Source of the DNA: Pelagibius sp.
GTDB taxonomy: Bacteria > Pseudomonadota > Alphaproteobacteria > Kiloniellales > Kiloniellaceae
NCBI GenBank assembly: GCA_028280305.1
Contig: JANQMC010000146.1
Span: 1 to 64,000, forward strand
DNA: 64,000 nt
Reading direction: 5' to 3'
Notes under the pieces: generated by a model
The model's database searches: none
What the model was told of the DNA's origin: nothing
Seen by the model: the letters and a program-made list of their open reading frames with translations, nothing else
Program-made: the position numbers and the translations under genes
Part shown: piece by piece, positions 8,875-17,410 of the stretch
Layout of the letters: the number at the start of each line of letters is the position of its first letter
How positions within the stretch are numbered: position 1 is the stretch's first letter

Positions 8875-9249
8875 TCAGCGTTTCAGCTTCACCTGGATCT
8901 CCGCGCCGCCGTCACCGTGAACCGAGTCGTGCGCGCGCACGACCACTTCATCCACGCCTTCGGGTATGACCACGCCGCCGAGCGAGCGGGTGAAAGGCTG
9001 TTCGTTCTCGTGCGGATGCAAAAGCACCCGCGTACCCAGCACTGTCCCGTCCGGCGCCACCACCTGCCAGCGGTCGGCGTAGTGATCCCAACCCTCGTCG
9101 GCGTGGCGGACGGTCACGGAGAAGCGCCAGGTGTTATCCCCCTCCTGCGCCGCCTCAACGGCGATCACATCGGCCTCGCCTGCCAGGGCGGCCATGAACG
9201 AGAAGCCAAGGACTGCTGCGGCCAAGGCACTCAGCGTAGCGTTTCTCAT
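8875..9249 (-). CDS. small conserved secreted protein
   Basis: The protein has 124 residues with a clear signal peptide (about residues 1-23, ending ALAG). The mature part has a conserved beta-rich core with HADEGWDHYADRW, GTRVLLHPHENEQPFTRS and RAHDSVHGDGG. Proteins with this pattern are widespread and uncharacterised. The many His and Asp residues could bind a metal, but nothing proves it. Its ATG overlaps the stop of the upstream thioesterase gene (ATGA), so the two are translationally coupled. Confidence 0.75.
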   Translation of the reverse strand: MRNATLSALAAAVLGFSFMAALAGEADVIAVEAAQEGDNTWRFSVTVRHADEGWDHYADRWQVVAPDGTVLGTRVLLHPHENEQPFTRSLGGVVIPEGVDEVVVRAHDSVHGDGGAEIQVKLKR

Positions 9250-9695
9250 ACAGCCGGTTCCTCGTTGTTTGTCAGGTGATCGGTCCCGCTGACCGTGACC
9301 TCCGGTAACGGCCGTGGCTTGCCCTGGTCATCGATCGCCACAAAGGTGAAAACGCCCTGGGTCACCTTCACCCGGTCGCCCTGGCGCCCGCGCTGGGCCC
9401 AGGCTTCGATATGGATGGCCAGAGAGGTGCGGCCGCGCCGGATGATATCGGCATAGGTGCAGAGCACATCGCCGACATAGACCGGGCGGTGAAAGGTCAT
9501 GGCGTCCACCGCCACCGTCGCCACGCGCCCTGCGGCAAAGGTTCCGGCCGTGATCCCGCCGGCAATATCCATCTGCGACAAGACCCAGCCGCCGAAGATA
9601 TCGCCGCTGGGATTGGCGTCGGCCGGCATCGCCAGCGTACGAGTAGCGAGCGCGCCACGCGGTTGGCCGGCCGGTTCGGATGTCTCAGACGTCAT
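9246..9695 (-). CDS. hotdog-fold acyl-CoA thioesterase (YciA type)
   Basis: This 149-residue single-hotdog enzyme hydrolyses acyl-CoA thioesters in the cytoplasm. The family core MPADANPSGDIFGGWVLSQMD holds the catalytic Asp, followed by VTVAVDAMTFHRPVYVGDVL-type sequence and the ADIIRRGRTS segment. Length matches YciA. It is transcribed away from parE and overlaps the next secreted-protein gene by four bases. Confidence 0.88.
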   Translation of the reverse strand: MTSETSEPAGQPRGALATRTLAMPADANPSGDIFGGWVLSQMDIAGGITAGTFAAGRVATVAVDAMTFHRPVYVGDVLCTYADIIRRGRTSLAIHIEAWAQRGRQGDRVKVTQGVFTFVAIDDQGKPRPLPEVTVSGTDHLTNNEEPAV

Positions 9696-9868
9696 AGCGG
9701 TTGGGCATGGACAAGTCCCCTCTCCACAACTAGATATCGGGGACCAACATAAGGTACCATACCCTATAGTGCGATTCTTTTGCCAAGCAGCCGTCCCCCG
9801 AGCAGCGGCAGGATGGTCGCCTACTTAAACCTTTCAAGAACAGTTCTTCAGTCAGAATACGGGCCAAG

Positions 9869-11860
9869 ATGGCAGACCTCTTTCAATCGACATCGAAGAA
9901 ATCACCGGACAACTATTCCGCCAAGGATATCGAAGTCCTGGAGGGGCTGGAGCCGGTCCGCCGGCGGCCGGGCATGTATATCGGGGGCAGCGATGAGCGG
10001 GCGATGCACCACCTGGTCGCTGAGGTGCTGGACAACGCCATGGACGAGGCCGTCGCCGGCCACGCCAGCCGCATCGAACTGGAACTGCACGAAGGCAACG
10101 TGGTGGTGGTCGCCGACAACGGGCGCGGCATCCCGGTCGACCCCCACCCCAAGTTCAAGCCCAAGTCGGCCCTGGAAGTGATCCTGACGACGCTGCACTC
10201 CGGTGCGAAATTCTCGCAAAAGGCCTATGAGACCTCCGGCGGCCTGCACGGGGTCGGCCTCTCCGTCGTGAATGCTCTGGCGGACGAGTTGATCATTCAG
10301 GTCGCCCGCGACAAGAAGCTCTACGAACAAACCTACAACAAGGGCAAGCCCAAGACCAAGCTGTCCAAGGGCAAACCGGTCAACAACCGGCGCGGCACCA
10401 CGATCCTGTTCCATCCCGACCCGACGATCTTCGGTGAGGAAGCAGCCTTCCGCCCGGCGCAGCTCTATCGCATGGCGCGCTCCAAGGCCTACCTCTATCG
10501 CGGCGTGGAAATTCGCTGGGCCTGCGACAAGAAGCTGCTGTCGAAGGGCGACGAGGTGCCGGAGAACGACACCCTGCACTTCCCCAATGGTCTTTCCGAC
10601 TATCTCGCTGCGACCCTGGGCAAACGCAAGACCCTGACGCCCGACCCCTTTGAGGGCGAGGCCAAGCTGCCCGACGGCCAGGGCCGGGTCGAGTGGGCGA
10701 TCACCTGGCCGGCCGATGAGAACGGCTTCCTCAATTCCTACTGCAACACCGTGGCGACACCCGAAGGGGGCAGCCATGAAGCCGGCCTGCGCTCCGGCCT
10801 GTTAAAGAGTCTGAAGGCCTACGGCGAGATGACCGGCAACAAGAAGACCGGCCAGGTCACCTCGGACGATGCCCTGGGCGGCGCCAGCGCCATGTTGTCG
10901 CTGTTCATCCGCGACCCACAGTTTCAGGGCCAGACCAAGGAGAAGCTGGCAACGGCAGCCGCGACGAAGCTGGTGGAAACCTCCATCAAGGACCACTTCG
11001 ACCACTGGCTCTCCGGCCACCCGGAACGCGCGCGCATGCTGCTGGAGCGTTTCGTCGAGCGCGCCGAAGAGCGCCTGCGCCGGCGTCAGGAAAAGGAACA
11101 GAACCGCAAGTCGGCGACGCGCAAGCTGCGCCTGCCGGGCAAGCTGTCGGATTGCAGCCGCAACCGCTCGGAGGGAACGGAGGTTTTTCTGGTCGAGGGC
11201 GATTCTGCCGGCGGCTCGGCAAAGCAGGCACGCGCCCGCGAGACCCAGGCTGTGCTGCCCCTGCGCGGCAAGATCCTGAACGTGGCCAGCGCCTCGGCCG
11301 ACAAGCTGAAGTCCAACCAGGAGATTGCCGACATTACCCAGGCACTGGGGTGCGGCACCCGCGGCAACTTCGATATCGATAAGCTGCGCTACGAGCGCGT
11401 CGTCATCATGACCGATGCCGATGTCGACGGCGCCCACATCGCCTCTTTGCTGATCACCTTCTTCTACCGCGAAATGCCCGGCCTCATCGAAAGCGGCCGT
11501 CTCTATCTGGCCCAACCGCCGCTCTATCGTCTGACCCAGGGCAGCGAAAGCGTCTATGCCATGGACGACGCGGACAAGGACGAGCTTATGAAGTCCCACT
11601 TCAAGGGCCGCGGTAAGATCGACGTCAGCCGCTTCAAGGGCCTGGGCGAGATGCCGGCGCGGCAGCTCAAGGAAACCACCATGGACCCGGCCAAGCGCAC
11701 CTTGCTGCGGGTGACCATCGCCGCCGAAGGCGACAAGAGCCCGGCAGCGGAGGAGAAGAAGGCGGCGGATATGATCGAGCGCCTGATGGGCCGCAAGCCC
11801 GAGGCCCGCTTCGCCTTCATCCAGGAGAACGCCCGCTTCGTCGAAGAGATCGACGTCTGA
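9869..11860 (+). CDS. parE: DNA topoisomerase IV subunit B
   Basis: ParE is the ATPase and Toprim subunit that, with ParC, decatenates sister chromosomes. The 663 residues contain the GHKL ATPase site (EVLDNAMDEAVAGHA near residue 50, DNGRGIPVDPH, GGLHGVGLSVVNAL), the transducer domain, and the Toprim motifs FLVEGDSAGGSAKQ and VIMTDADVDGAHI. The C-terminus (FAFIQENARFVEEIDV) is typical of ParE. The N-terminal YSAKDIEVLEGLEPVRRRPGMY block and lack of a long Toprim insertion favour ParE over GyrB. It stands alone. Confidence 0.95.
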   Translation: MADLFQSTSKKSPDNYSAKDIEVLEGLEPVRRRPGMYIGGSDERAMHHLVAEVLDNAMDEAVAGHASRIELELHEGNVVVVADNGRGIPVDPHPKFKPKSALEVILTTLHSGAKFSQKAYETSGGLHGVGLSVVNALADELIIQVARDKKLYEQTYNKGKPKTKLSKGKPVNNRRGTTILFHPDPTIFGEEAAFRPAQLYRMARSKAYLYRGVEIRWACDKKLLSKGDEVPENDTLHFPNGLSDYLAATLGKRKTLTPDPFEGEAKLPDGQGRVEWAITWPADENGFLNSYCNTVATPEGGSHEAGLRSGLLKSLKAYGEMTGNKKTGQVTSDDALGGASAMLSLFIRDPQFQGQTKEKLATAAATKLVETSIKDHFDHWLSGHPERARMLLERFVERAEERLRRRQEKEQNRKSATRKLRLPGKLSDCSRNRSEGTEVFLVEGDSAGGSAKQARARETQAVLPLRGKILNVASASADKLKSNQEIADITQALGCGTRGNFDIDKLRYERVVIMTDADVDGAHIASLLITFFYREMPGLIESGRLYLAQPPLYRLTQGSESVYAMDDADKDELMKSHFKGRGKIDVSRFKGLGEMPARQLKETTMDPAKRTLLRVTIAAEGDKSPAAEEKKAADMIERLMGRKPEARFAFIQENARFVEEIDV

Positions 11861-11964
11861 GCCGCTAGCATCATTGGCGCGGTCGAGGAGCGCCACAGCG
11901 GGACGCCTGCCGGTAACCCGTCAATTTGATTGCAACGGCAAGCAAACTATCCCAAAGTGCGAGC

Positions 11965-12152
11965 CGATGGTTCTGCCGATACGAACGTAAGGCGGATGAA
12001 AAGGGAACACGGTGAGGCGTACCCATCAGGGACCAAAACCGTGGCTGCCCCCGCAACTGTAAGCGGTGAGCGAGCACCTGACAGAGCCACTGATCCGACG
12101 GGTCGGGAAGGCGGGTGCAAAGCGACGAGCCGCGAGCCAGGAGACCTGCCAT
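11965..12152 (+). promoter_or_regulatory. cobalamin riboswitch
   Basis: All core elements of the adenosylcobalamin riboswitch are present in order: AAAAGGGAACACGGTG, CGTGGCTGCCCCCGCAACTG followed by TAAGCGG, GAGCCACTG, GGGAAGGC, and the B12-box GAGCCAGGAGACCTGCC near 12134-12150. These elements normally lower expression when cobalamin binds. The 110 bases between the B12-box and the first gene must hold the expression platform; I could not assign its alternative helices with confidence. Confidence 0.95.
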
Positions 12153-12263
12153 CGCCACAGTCTAAACCGGGACGGGGTGTTTCCGAGGGATGGAATGGCA
12201 CGCACTGTTTGCTCTGCCGGTTGTTCCGCTGTTCTCGTCCGAACGCAAAGACCAGAACTGGCC

Positions 12264-12686
12264 ATGACAACCCTTTCCGAGCCCGCCGACCGCAGCCATC
12301 GTATCGTCGTCTGTACAACCTGCCGACATCCGAAGACCGGAGAGAATTCCGGCGACGATCTGATCGGGAGCTTGCGGACCACTGTCGGAACCGCGGCTGG
12401 TGACGGCGTATCGCAGAGTTTTTCGGTTATCGGAATTGCCTGTATGGCCGGCTGCGACCGCCCCGCTACTGTCGCCTTTCAGGGCGACGGCAAGGCAACC
12501 TACCTGTTTGGCGATATCGAGCCGAGCGACACAGAGGCGCTTGTCGCTTTCGCGCGGCTCTATAAGACTTCCGCCAACGGCTGGACCCGCTGTGACGAGC
12601 GGCCTGCCGCCCTCGCCACAAAAACGCTGGCCAGGGTGCCCGCGCTGAACAGCCTCACCAGTATCGATGGAGAGATCGCGCCATGA
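12264..12686 (+). CDS. DUF1636 metal-binding protein, riboswitch-controlled
   Basis: This 140-residue cytoplasmic protein resembles thioredoxin-like ferredoxins. It has CxxC in VCTTCRHP near residue 18 and CxxxC in GIACMAGCDRP near residue 57, enough to hold a 2Fe-2S cluster or a metal. DUF1636 genes often sit with cobalamin or cobalt uptake genes, but the function is unknown. An open frame extends upstream through the riboswitch; the ATG used here is the first after it. Its end overlaps the ATPase gene by four bases, so it is part of the import operon. Confidence 0.85.
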   Translation: MTTLSEPADRSHRIVVCTTCRHPKTGENSGDDLIGSLRTTVGTAAGDGVSQSFSVIGIACMAGCDRPATVAFQGDGKATYLFGDIEPSDTEALVAFARLYKTSANGWTRCDERPAALATKTLARVPALNSLTSIDGEIAP

Positions 12687-13495
12687 CGGAGTCGTCCGGC
12701 AATCCAGCCGTGCTTGAAGCCAGCGGGCTCACCTACCGGGCCGGCGCCGGCAACGCCCTTGTGGCGGATGCAAGTGCCACCGTCCGGGCCGGTGATATGG
12801 TGGCCATCGCAGGCCCCAACGGCGCGGGCAAGTCGACTCTGCTGCGCATGCTGGCCGGCCTGCTGGCCCCGACAAAGGGCTCGCTTCGCCTCTGCGGCAG
12901 ACCTTTCAAAAACTACACACCGCTGCAGCGCGCCCGCAGGATTGCCTATGTCGGTCAACTGGACGAACCGGATCGTCGGCTGAGCGTCTACGATTACGTT
13001 GCCCTTGGCCGCATCCCGCATAGGACAAAAGCCTCACGCGCGGAAAATGAACAGGCAATCGAAGAAGCAATCGCAGAGCTTCGGCTTGCCGGCAAGGAAT
13101 CGAGCCCTCTCGGACAGATCTCGGGCGGCGAACTGCAACGCGCCTCGGTGGCGCGTGCGCTGTGCCAGAAACCGGACATCCTGTTTCTGGACGAACCCAC
13201 CAACCACTTGGATCCGAAGGCCAAGGGGACGCTCTTGTCCCTTCTGTTCGCCCGCGGCATCACCAGTCTGTGTGTGCTGCACGAACTGGCGCTGATCCCC
13301 AAGCTTGCCAGCCACACGCTTCTCATGAACCGCGGCCGTGTGGTCGCAGCCGGGCGCACCGCAGACGTACTGACCGCGCAAGCGGTGCACCAGGTCTTCG
13401 GTGTCGATTTCTTGCATCTGGCGCATCCGACGGAGGACCGCGTGGTTTCCGTCCTGGATATCCCCGTCAGCAACAATCATTCCGCCTCAAATTGA
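12683..13495 (+). CDS. ABC transporter ATP-binding protein, BtuD/FecE type
   Basis: This 270-residue ATPase powers a metal-chelate or vitamin importer. Motifs are Walker A GPNGAGKST near residue 52, the signature ISGGELQR, Walker B ILFLDEPTNHLD and the switch His in CVLHELALI. The length and the C-terminal extension (VFGVDFLHL) are typical of the FecE/HmuV/BtuD branch. It overlaps the DUF1636 gene and is followed by the binding-protein gene. Placement behind a cobalamin riboswitch suggests cobalamin or a related corrinoid as substrate. Confidence 0.9.
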   Translation: MTESSGNPAVLEASGLTYRAGAGNALVADASATVRAGDMVAIAGPNGAGKSTLLRMLAGLLAPTKGSLRLCGRPFKNYTPLQRARRIAYVGQLDEPDRRLSVYDYVALGRIPHRTKASRAENEQAIEEAIAELRLAGKESSPLGQISGGELQRASVARALCQKPDILFLDEPTNHLDPKAKGTLLSLLFARGITSLCVLHELALIPKLASHTLLMNRGRVVAAGRTADVLTAQAVHQVFGVDFLHLAHPTEDRVVSVLDIPVSNNHSASN

Positions 13496-13509
13496 AGGAA
13501 GTTCGTTCG

Positions 13510-14457
13510 ATGAAGTACCTCTTGCCTACCCTGTTCAGCCTCGCAGTCGCGGGCACGGCCCAGGCCTTCCCGGTCACGGTGGACAACTGCGGAGAACCTC
13601 TGACTTTCGAGAAGGCACCAGAGCGCATGGTCGTCCACGACATCAATATGTCCGAGATGGCCTTTGCGCTCGGCCTTCAGGACCGGATGGTCGGCGTGAC
13701 TGGAATCTCGGGCTGGTACAAAACAAGCCCGGAGTTCGAGATCAAGAGGGGCACTATCCCCGAACTGGCGCCCAAGTACCCGACGGTCGAAACGCTGGTC
13801 GCGGCGGCCCCGGACGCATTCTTTGCCGGCTGGTACTATGGGATGAAGCCCGGCGGGGACGTCACCCCCGACACGCTTGCCCCCCACGGCATCAAGACCC
13901 TGATCCTCTCCGAAAGCTGCATCCACCTGAAGAAATCCCAGCCACCGGCCTCCATGGATCTGCTCTACAAAGACGTTCTGCGTCTGGGCGCCGTCTTCGG
14001 CAAGCGCGCCGAAGCCGAAGCGCTGGTGGAGGGCTGGCAAGCCCAGCTTGCGGACATCACGGCCAAGATTGGTGATGCGAAGGGAACCCGGGTGTTCCTG
14101 TTCGACTCAGGTGAGGACAAACCCTTCACTGCAGGCAAGTACGCCCTTGTCAACGCGATGATCGAAGCTGCCGGAGGCGTCAACGTCACCGGCGACATGG
14201 AAACGAGTTGGGGACGGTCGTCGTGGGAAGCCGTCGCCGCGTCAAATCCCCAGTTTCTGATTTTGCTCGACTATCAGCAGGGTACCGGCGCCCAGGGCCT
14301 TCTCGACTGGCTGCGGTCCCATCCGGCCATGAAGGAAACCGATGCGGTCAAGGCCGAACGCTTCGTTGCGCTTCGCTATGAGGAACTGACGCCCGGCCCT
14401 GCAAACATCGCCGCCATCGCCAAGATTGCAGAAGCGATGAATCCCAAAGCCTTCTGA
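13510..14457 (+). CDS. periplasmic substrate-binding protein of the B12-controlled importer
   Basis: The protein has 315 residues with a signal peptide (MKYLLPTLFSLAVAGTAQA). The mature part shows the BtuF/FecB layout: an N-terminal lobe with ERMVVHDINMSEMAFALG, a long connecting helix, and a C-terminal lobe with NAMIEAAGGVNV and SNPQFLIL. This fold binds corrinoids, siderophores or heme. The in-frame extension upstream is ruled out because it would overlap the ATPase gene; the ATG used follows GGAAG. Substrate is inferred from the riboswitch only. Confidence 0.88.
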   Translation: MKYLLPTLFSLAVAGTAQAFPVTVDNCGEPLTFEKAPERMVVHDINMSEMAFALGLQDRMVGVTGISGWYKTSPEFEIKRGTIPELAPKYPTVETLVAAAPDAFFAGWYYGMKPGGDVTPDTLAPHGIKTLILSESCIHLKKSQPPASMDLLYKDVLRLGAVFGKRAEAEALVEGWQAQLADITAKIGDAKGTRVFLFDSGEDKPFTAGKYALVNAMIEAAGGVNVTGDMETSWGRSSWEAVAASNPQFLILLDYQQGTGAQGLLDWLRSHPAMKETDAVKAERFVALRYEELTPGPANIAAIAKIAEAMNPKAF

Positions 14458-14464
14458 TCGGCCT

Positions 14465-15475
14465 GTGATCCGCCTCTCCTTCACAGCGGCGGCGGGAGTG
14501 GCGGGGCTTGTCGCCCTGGCACTGCTGTCCGTCGGCTGGGGCGCCACCCCCATCCCTGTCGCGGATCTCCTTGCTGCCTTCGCACGGGCACTCGGCTTGG
14601 CGGAAGGAGCCGGGGCCACGCCGGTCGACCGTATCGTTATTGACCTGCGAACACCGCGTGCCCTGCTTGCGATCCTGGTCGGCGGCGGTCTCGGGATGGT
14701 TGGTTGCCTGCTGCAAACCGTCACGCGCAACGATCTGGCGGACCCGTTTCTCTTCGGTCTTTCGTCCGGCGCCGCAGCCGGCGCGGTCTTTGTCATTACC
14801 GTCACCGGCGACCGGCTCGGTATCTGGACCCTGCCGCTTGCGGCCTTCTGCGGGGGCATGCTGGCGGCGCTGATCGTTCTCGCGTTGGTCCGGCGTATGG
14901 GGTTTCAGGGGCCGGAAAAGCTTGTGCTCGCCGGCCTGGCGGTCTCTTTTCTTTTCACAGCCGCAACCAACTACATGGTCTTCGCCGGCGATCAGCGCGC
15001 CGCTCATTCGGTCCTGTTCTGGAGCCTCGGCGGACTCGGCCTGGCACGCTGGGAAAACCTGCCCCTTGTCCTCTTTGGTTTTGCCGCGCTCCTGGTCTTC
15101 GCTGTAGCGCGTCACCGTCATCTGGACGCACTTTTGGGCGGTGAGTTGACGGCAAACAGCCTGGGCGTAAACGCAAACAGCTTTCGCCTGCAGGTCTTTC
15201 TCGCCGCAGCCTTCTCAACGGCCATCTTTGTCTCGGTAACCGGTGTGATCGGCTTCGTCGGGCTGATGGTGCCGCACATGGCGCGGGCTTTGGTCGGGCC
15301 GCTGCACCGCGCCAGCCTTGTGCTCAGCGCGCTGTTTGGCGCCTTGCTGCTTTTGGCCAGCGATCTCGTCTCACGCGTGCTGCTTGCCCCTCAGGAACTC
15401 CCGATCGGGATCGTCACCGCGTCGATTGGCGCCAGCTTCATCGTGGTGCTGCTGCTCCAACGCCGCCTCGGCTGA
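14465..15475 (+). CDS. FecCD-family ABC permease of the B12-controlled importer
   Basis: This 336-residue inner-membrane permease has about ten hydrophobic segments. Family landmarks are LRTPRALLAILVGGGLGMVGCLLQ-type sequence near residue 60, the NDLADPFLFGLSSGA loop, the coupling region GFVGLMVPHMARAL, and the C-terminal ELPIGIVTASIGASF. The start is GTG, seven bases after the binding-protein stop. It completes a BtuF-BtuC-BtuD-like set. No TonB-dependent outer-membrane receptor gene is nearby. A terminator follows. Confidence 0.9.
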   Translation: MIRLSFTAAAGVAGLVALALLSVGWGATPIPVADLLAAFARALGLAEGAGATPVDRIVIDLRTPRALLAILVGGGLGMVGCLLQTVTRNDLADPFLFGLSSGAAAGAVFVITVTGDRLGIWTLPLAAFCGGMLAALIVLALVRRMGFQGPEKLVLAGLAVSFLFTAATNYMVFAGDQRAAHSVLFWSLGGLGLARWENLPLVLFGFAALLVFAVARHRHLDALLGGELTANSLGVNANSFRLQVFLAAAFSTAIFVSVTGVIGFVGLMVPHMARALVGPLHRASLVLSALFGALLLLASDLVSRVLLAPQELPIGIVTASIGASFIVVLLLQRRLG

Positions 15476-15488
15476 ACGAGGCGGTTGA

Positions 15489-15527
15489 CCTGCTCCGGCC
15501 GCCGCTGGCGGCAGCAGCAGGCGTTTT
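15489..15527 (+). terminator. intrinsic terminator of the B12 operon
   Basis: Two nested stems fold symmetrically: CCTGCT/AGCAGG outside and GCCGCC/GGCGGC inside with loop GCT, followed by CGTTTT. It lies 14 bases after the permease stop and ends at the 3' end of the convergent small gene. Confidence 0.7.
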
Positions 15528-15717
15528 ACAGCGCCAACTTGGTCCAGAAGGTCCGAACCGCCTCTGTAGCGTCGACATCGGACTCGTAGACCCCGAGGCA
15601 GCGGCGGTCGCGACGGCCATCCGCATCGATCAGATAGAAGCCGACAGACCAGGTATCCGCCTTGTTGCGTTCAACAGCCAGGGTCGCTCGAACCGGTGTT
15701 TCGAGAGCAATTTCCAT
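15526..15717 (-). CDS. small hypothetical protein
   Basis: A 63-residue soluble protein of unknown function (MEIALETPVRATLAVERN at the start). The ATG follows AGGACGACGAAAC, an acceptable ribosome site. The pattern VERNKADTWSVGFYLIDADG suggests a small beta-rich domain followed by a C-terminal helix. It is convergent with the B12 operon. No family is recognised. Confidence 0.5.
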   Translation of the reverse strand: MEIALETPVRATLAVERNKADTWSVGFYLIDADGRRDRRCLGVYESDVDATEAVRTFWTKLAL

Positions 15718-15946
15718 TGTTTCGTCGTCCTAAAGACCTGCGCAAAGTCCGCTCATCTAGAACACCGGGAATCACACGTTCGGGGAGACTGAATGGTCTG
15801 CACGACGGCTTCGGCAATCAAGTGCGGCGGCAGCAAGCAAATGCGCCAGACGGCGGCTTTCGTCAAGACGCCCGGCTCGCTTCTTCATCACGTCTGTTAT
15901 GCATCTTTCGCATGGAACAGACGGCGGCTGCGACCGTCGCTCAGCC

Positions 15947-16648
15947 TCAAGAGCCAAGCCAGCGCCGCAGCGCGGCGGTGACGGCCTCCGGCCTTTCGAG
16001 GGTAGCGAGATGACCGCAGTCTTCCACCACCATCAATTCCGAATTAGGAATGGCGGCAGCCATGTCTTCATGTTCAGAAAGCGGGGTCAGGACATCCTGG
16101 CGGCCGCAGAGGATCAGCGTCGGCACCGCGATGCCTGCCAGGGTCTCGAAGTGATCCCGCCGGGTCATGATGGCGCGCTGCTGGGAGATAAAGGCGTCCT
16201 TCCCCACCCGCTCGGCCATGCCGGTGACGATGGCGGTGAGCACTTCATCTTCCAAACGGTCTTCATGAATGAAAAGCGGCAGCAACCTTGGGGTGACGCC
16301 CTTGAACTGGCCTTTCTCGGCCAGTTCGATCAGGCCGCGGCGGCGCGAGGTCTGTTCCGCGCTGTCGCCCCGGGCCTTGGTGTCGATCAGGGCCAGCCTA
16401 TCAACCCGCTCCGGGGCCCGGGCCATCAGCTCCAGCGCGACATAGCCGCCCATGGAAAGACCGGCCAGAGAGAAGCGCTCCGGCATCGCCGCCAGCACCG
16501 TGTCGACCATGGCCGTGGCCGAGTCCTGGGTCGTGAAATCGGCAACCCAGCAATCGGCAAGGTCAGAAAGTGCGGCGATCTGCGGCTGCCAAAGGGCTGC
16601 GTCACAGAGCAGACCCGGCAGCAGCGCAAGGGGAAGCTTGTCGGCCAT
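15947..16648 (-). CDS. alpha/beta hydrolase
   Basis: A 233-residue alpha/beta-hydrolase-fold enzyme. The nucleophile elbow is GLSMGGYVALE near residue 75, the acid is probably Asp in LCGRQDVLTP and the histidine is in DCGHLATLE near the end. The short cap has ESQ-free, Arg-rich helices, so the substrate is not clear; carboxylesterase or pimeloyl-ester-hydrolase-like activity is possible. An open frame runs further upstream, but that part overlaps the isochorismatase-like gene, so the internal ATG (MADKLPLALLPG) is chosen. The two genes are probably co-transcribed. Confidence 0.85.
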   Translation of the reverse strand: MADKLPLALLPGLLCDAALWQPQIAALSDLADCWVADFTTQDSATAMVDTVLAAMPERFSLAGLSMGGYVALELMARAPERVDRLALIDTKARGDSAEQTSRRRGLIELAEKGQFKGVTPRLLPLFIHEDRLEDEVLTAIVTGMAERVGKDAFISQQRAIMTRRDHFETLAGIAVPTLILCGRQDVLTPLSEHEDMAAAIPNSELMVVEDCGHLATLERPEAVTAALRRWLGS

Positions 16649-16689
16649 GATGTCTTTCTTGTCTCTCGTTTCCAGGAATTGTTTGGCGT

Positions 16690-17238
16690 TCAGCCGTTCG
16701 CACAACGGGAGGTCTGAAATCGGGCGATAGCGGCATCGGCAGTTACCGTACCGGCACCGGCCGCGGCCATGCGGTTGATCGCTACTTCTTTGTTGAAGGG
16801 GTCCCGCGAGGCAACAGCGTCGGTCACGAGGCTGACCGCCACGCCCTGCTCCAGCAGGCAAAGCACGGTTTGCTGAACGCAGACATGCGCCTCCATGCCC
16901 GCCACCACCACCTCACCGATGCCCCGGGCCGCCAGAGCACGGCGGAAAGCTTCCTCCCGAGGGGCGCCAAAGGCGGTCTTTTCGATGATCTCCGCCGGGT
17001 CCAAGAAACGACGCAAGGCCCCGACCGTGGCGCCAAGACCCTTGGAATACTGCTCCGTCGCGAGTATCGGAAGATCAACCGCCCGCGCAACCTGCAGCAG
17101 CTTAGCCGCTTGATCGATAACCGCGGGACTTTCGGCGATCGCCGGGGCAAGCCGCGTCTGCAAATCGACCAGAAGAAGACCCAAGTTACCGGTATCCACC
17201 TCTGGCTGCAGCACTTCGAGTCCAGAAATATTAACCAT
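16690..17238 (-). CDS. isochorismatase-like cysteine hydrolase
   Basis: A member of the cysteine hydrolase superfamily (nicotinamidase/isochorismatase fold), about 182 residues. The catalytic triad is visible: Asp in LLLVDLQTRL, Lys in IEKTAFGAP and Cys in AHVCVQQT. Such enzymes hydrolyse amides or vinyl ethers; this subgroup (YcaC-like) has no established substrate. The Met of MVNISGLEV is used here; a start 24 bases upstream (MFLYPRS) is open and neither has a clear ribosome site. It sits upstream of the alpha/beta hydrolase on the same strand. Confidence 0.85.
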   Translation of the reverse strand: MVNISGLEVLQPEVDTGNLGLLLVDLQTRLAPAIAESPAVIDQAAKLLQVARAVDLPILATEQYSKGLGATVGALRRFLDPAEIIEKTAFGAPREEAFRRALAARGIGEVVVAGMEAHVCVQQTVLCLLEQGVAVSLVTDAVASRDPFNKEVAINRMAAAGAGTVTADAAIARFQTSRCANG

Positions 17239-17410
17239 ATTAGAGCGAGGATATAGGAACATTATTTTAATTGGAACGAGAAGCCGCGACTAATTCATGA
17301 CGACTGCTGCTAATGATTGACATATTGCCTTTATTTCTTATGATCCGCCACGGTTACGACTGAAGTGAATTCAGTCGGCCTTGATACTCCAAAGCGAATA
17401 TACGGATTGC

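Noticed and set aside
10802..11896. 364-residue open frame opposite parE
   Set aside because: The plus strand carries all ParE motifs; the reverse frame has none.
12066..12263. N-terminal extension of the DUF1636 protein
   Set aside because: It would translate the cobalamin riboswitch, including the B12-box. The ATG after the riboswitch is used.
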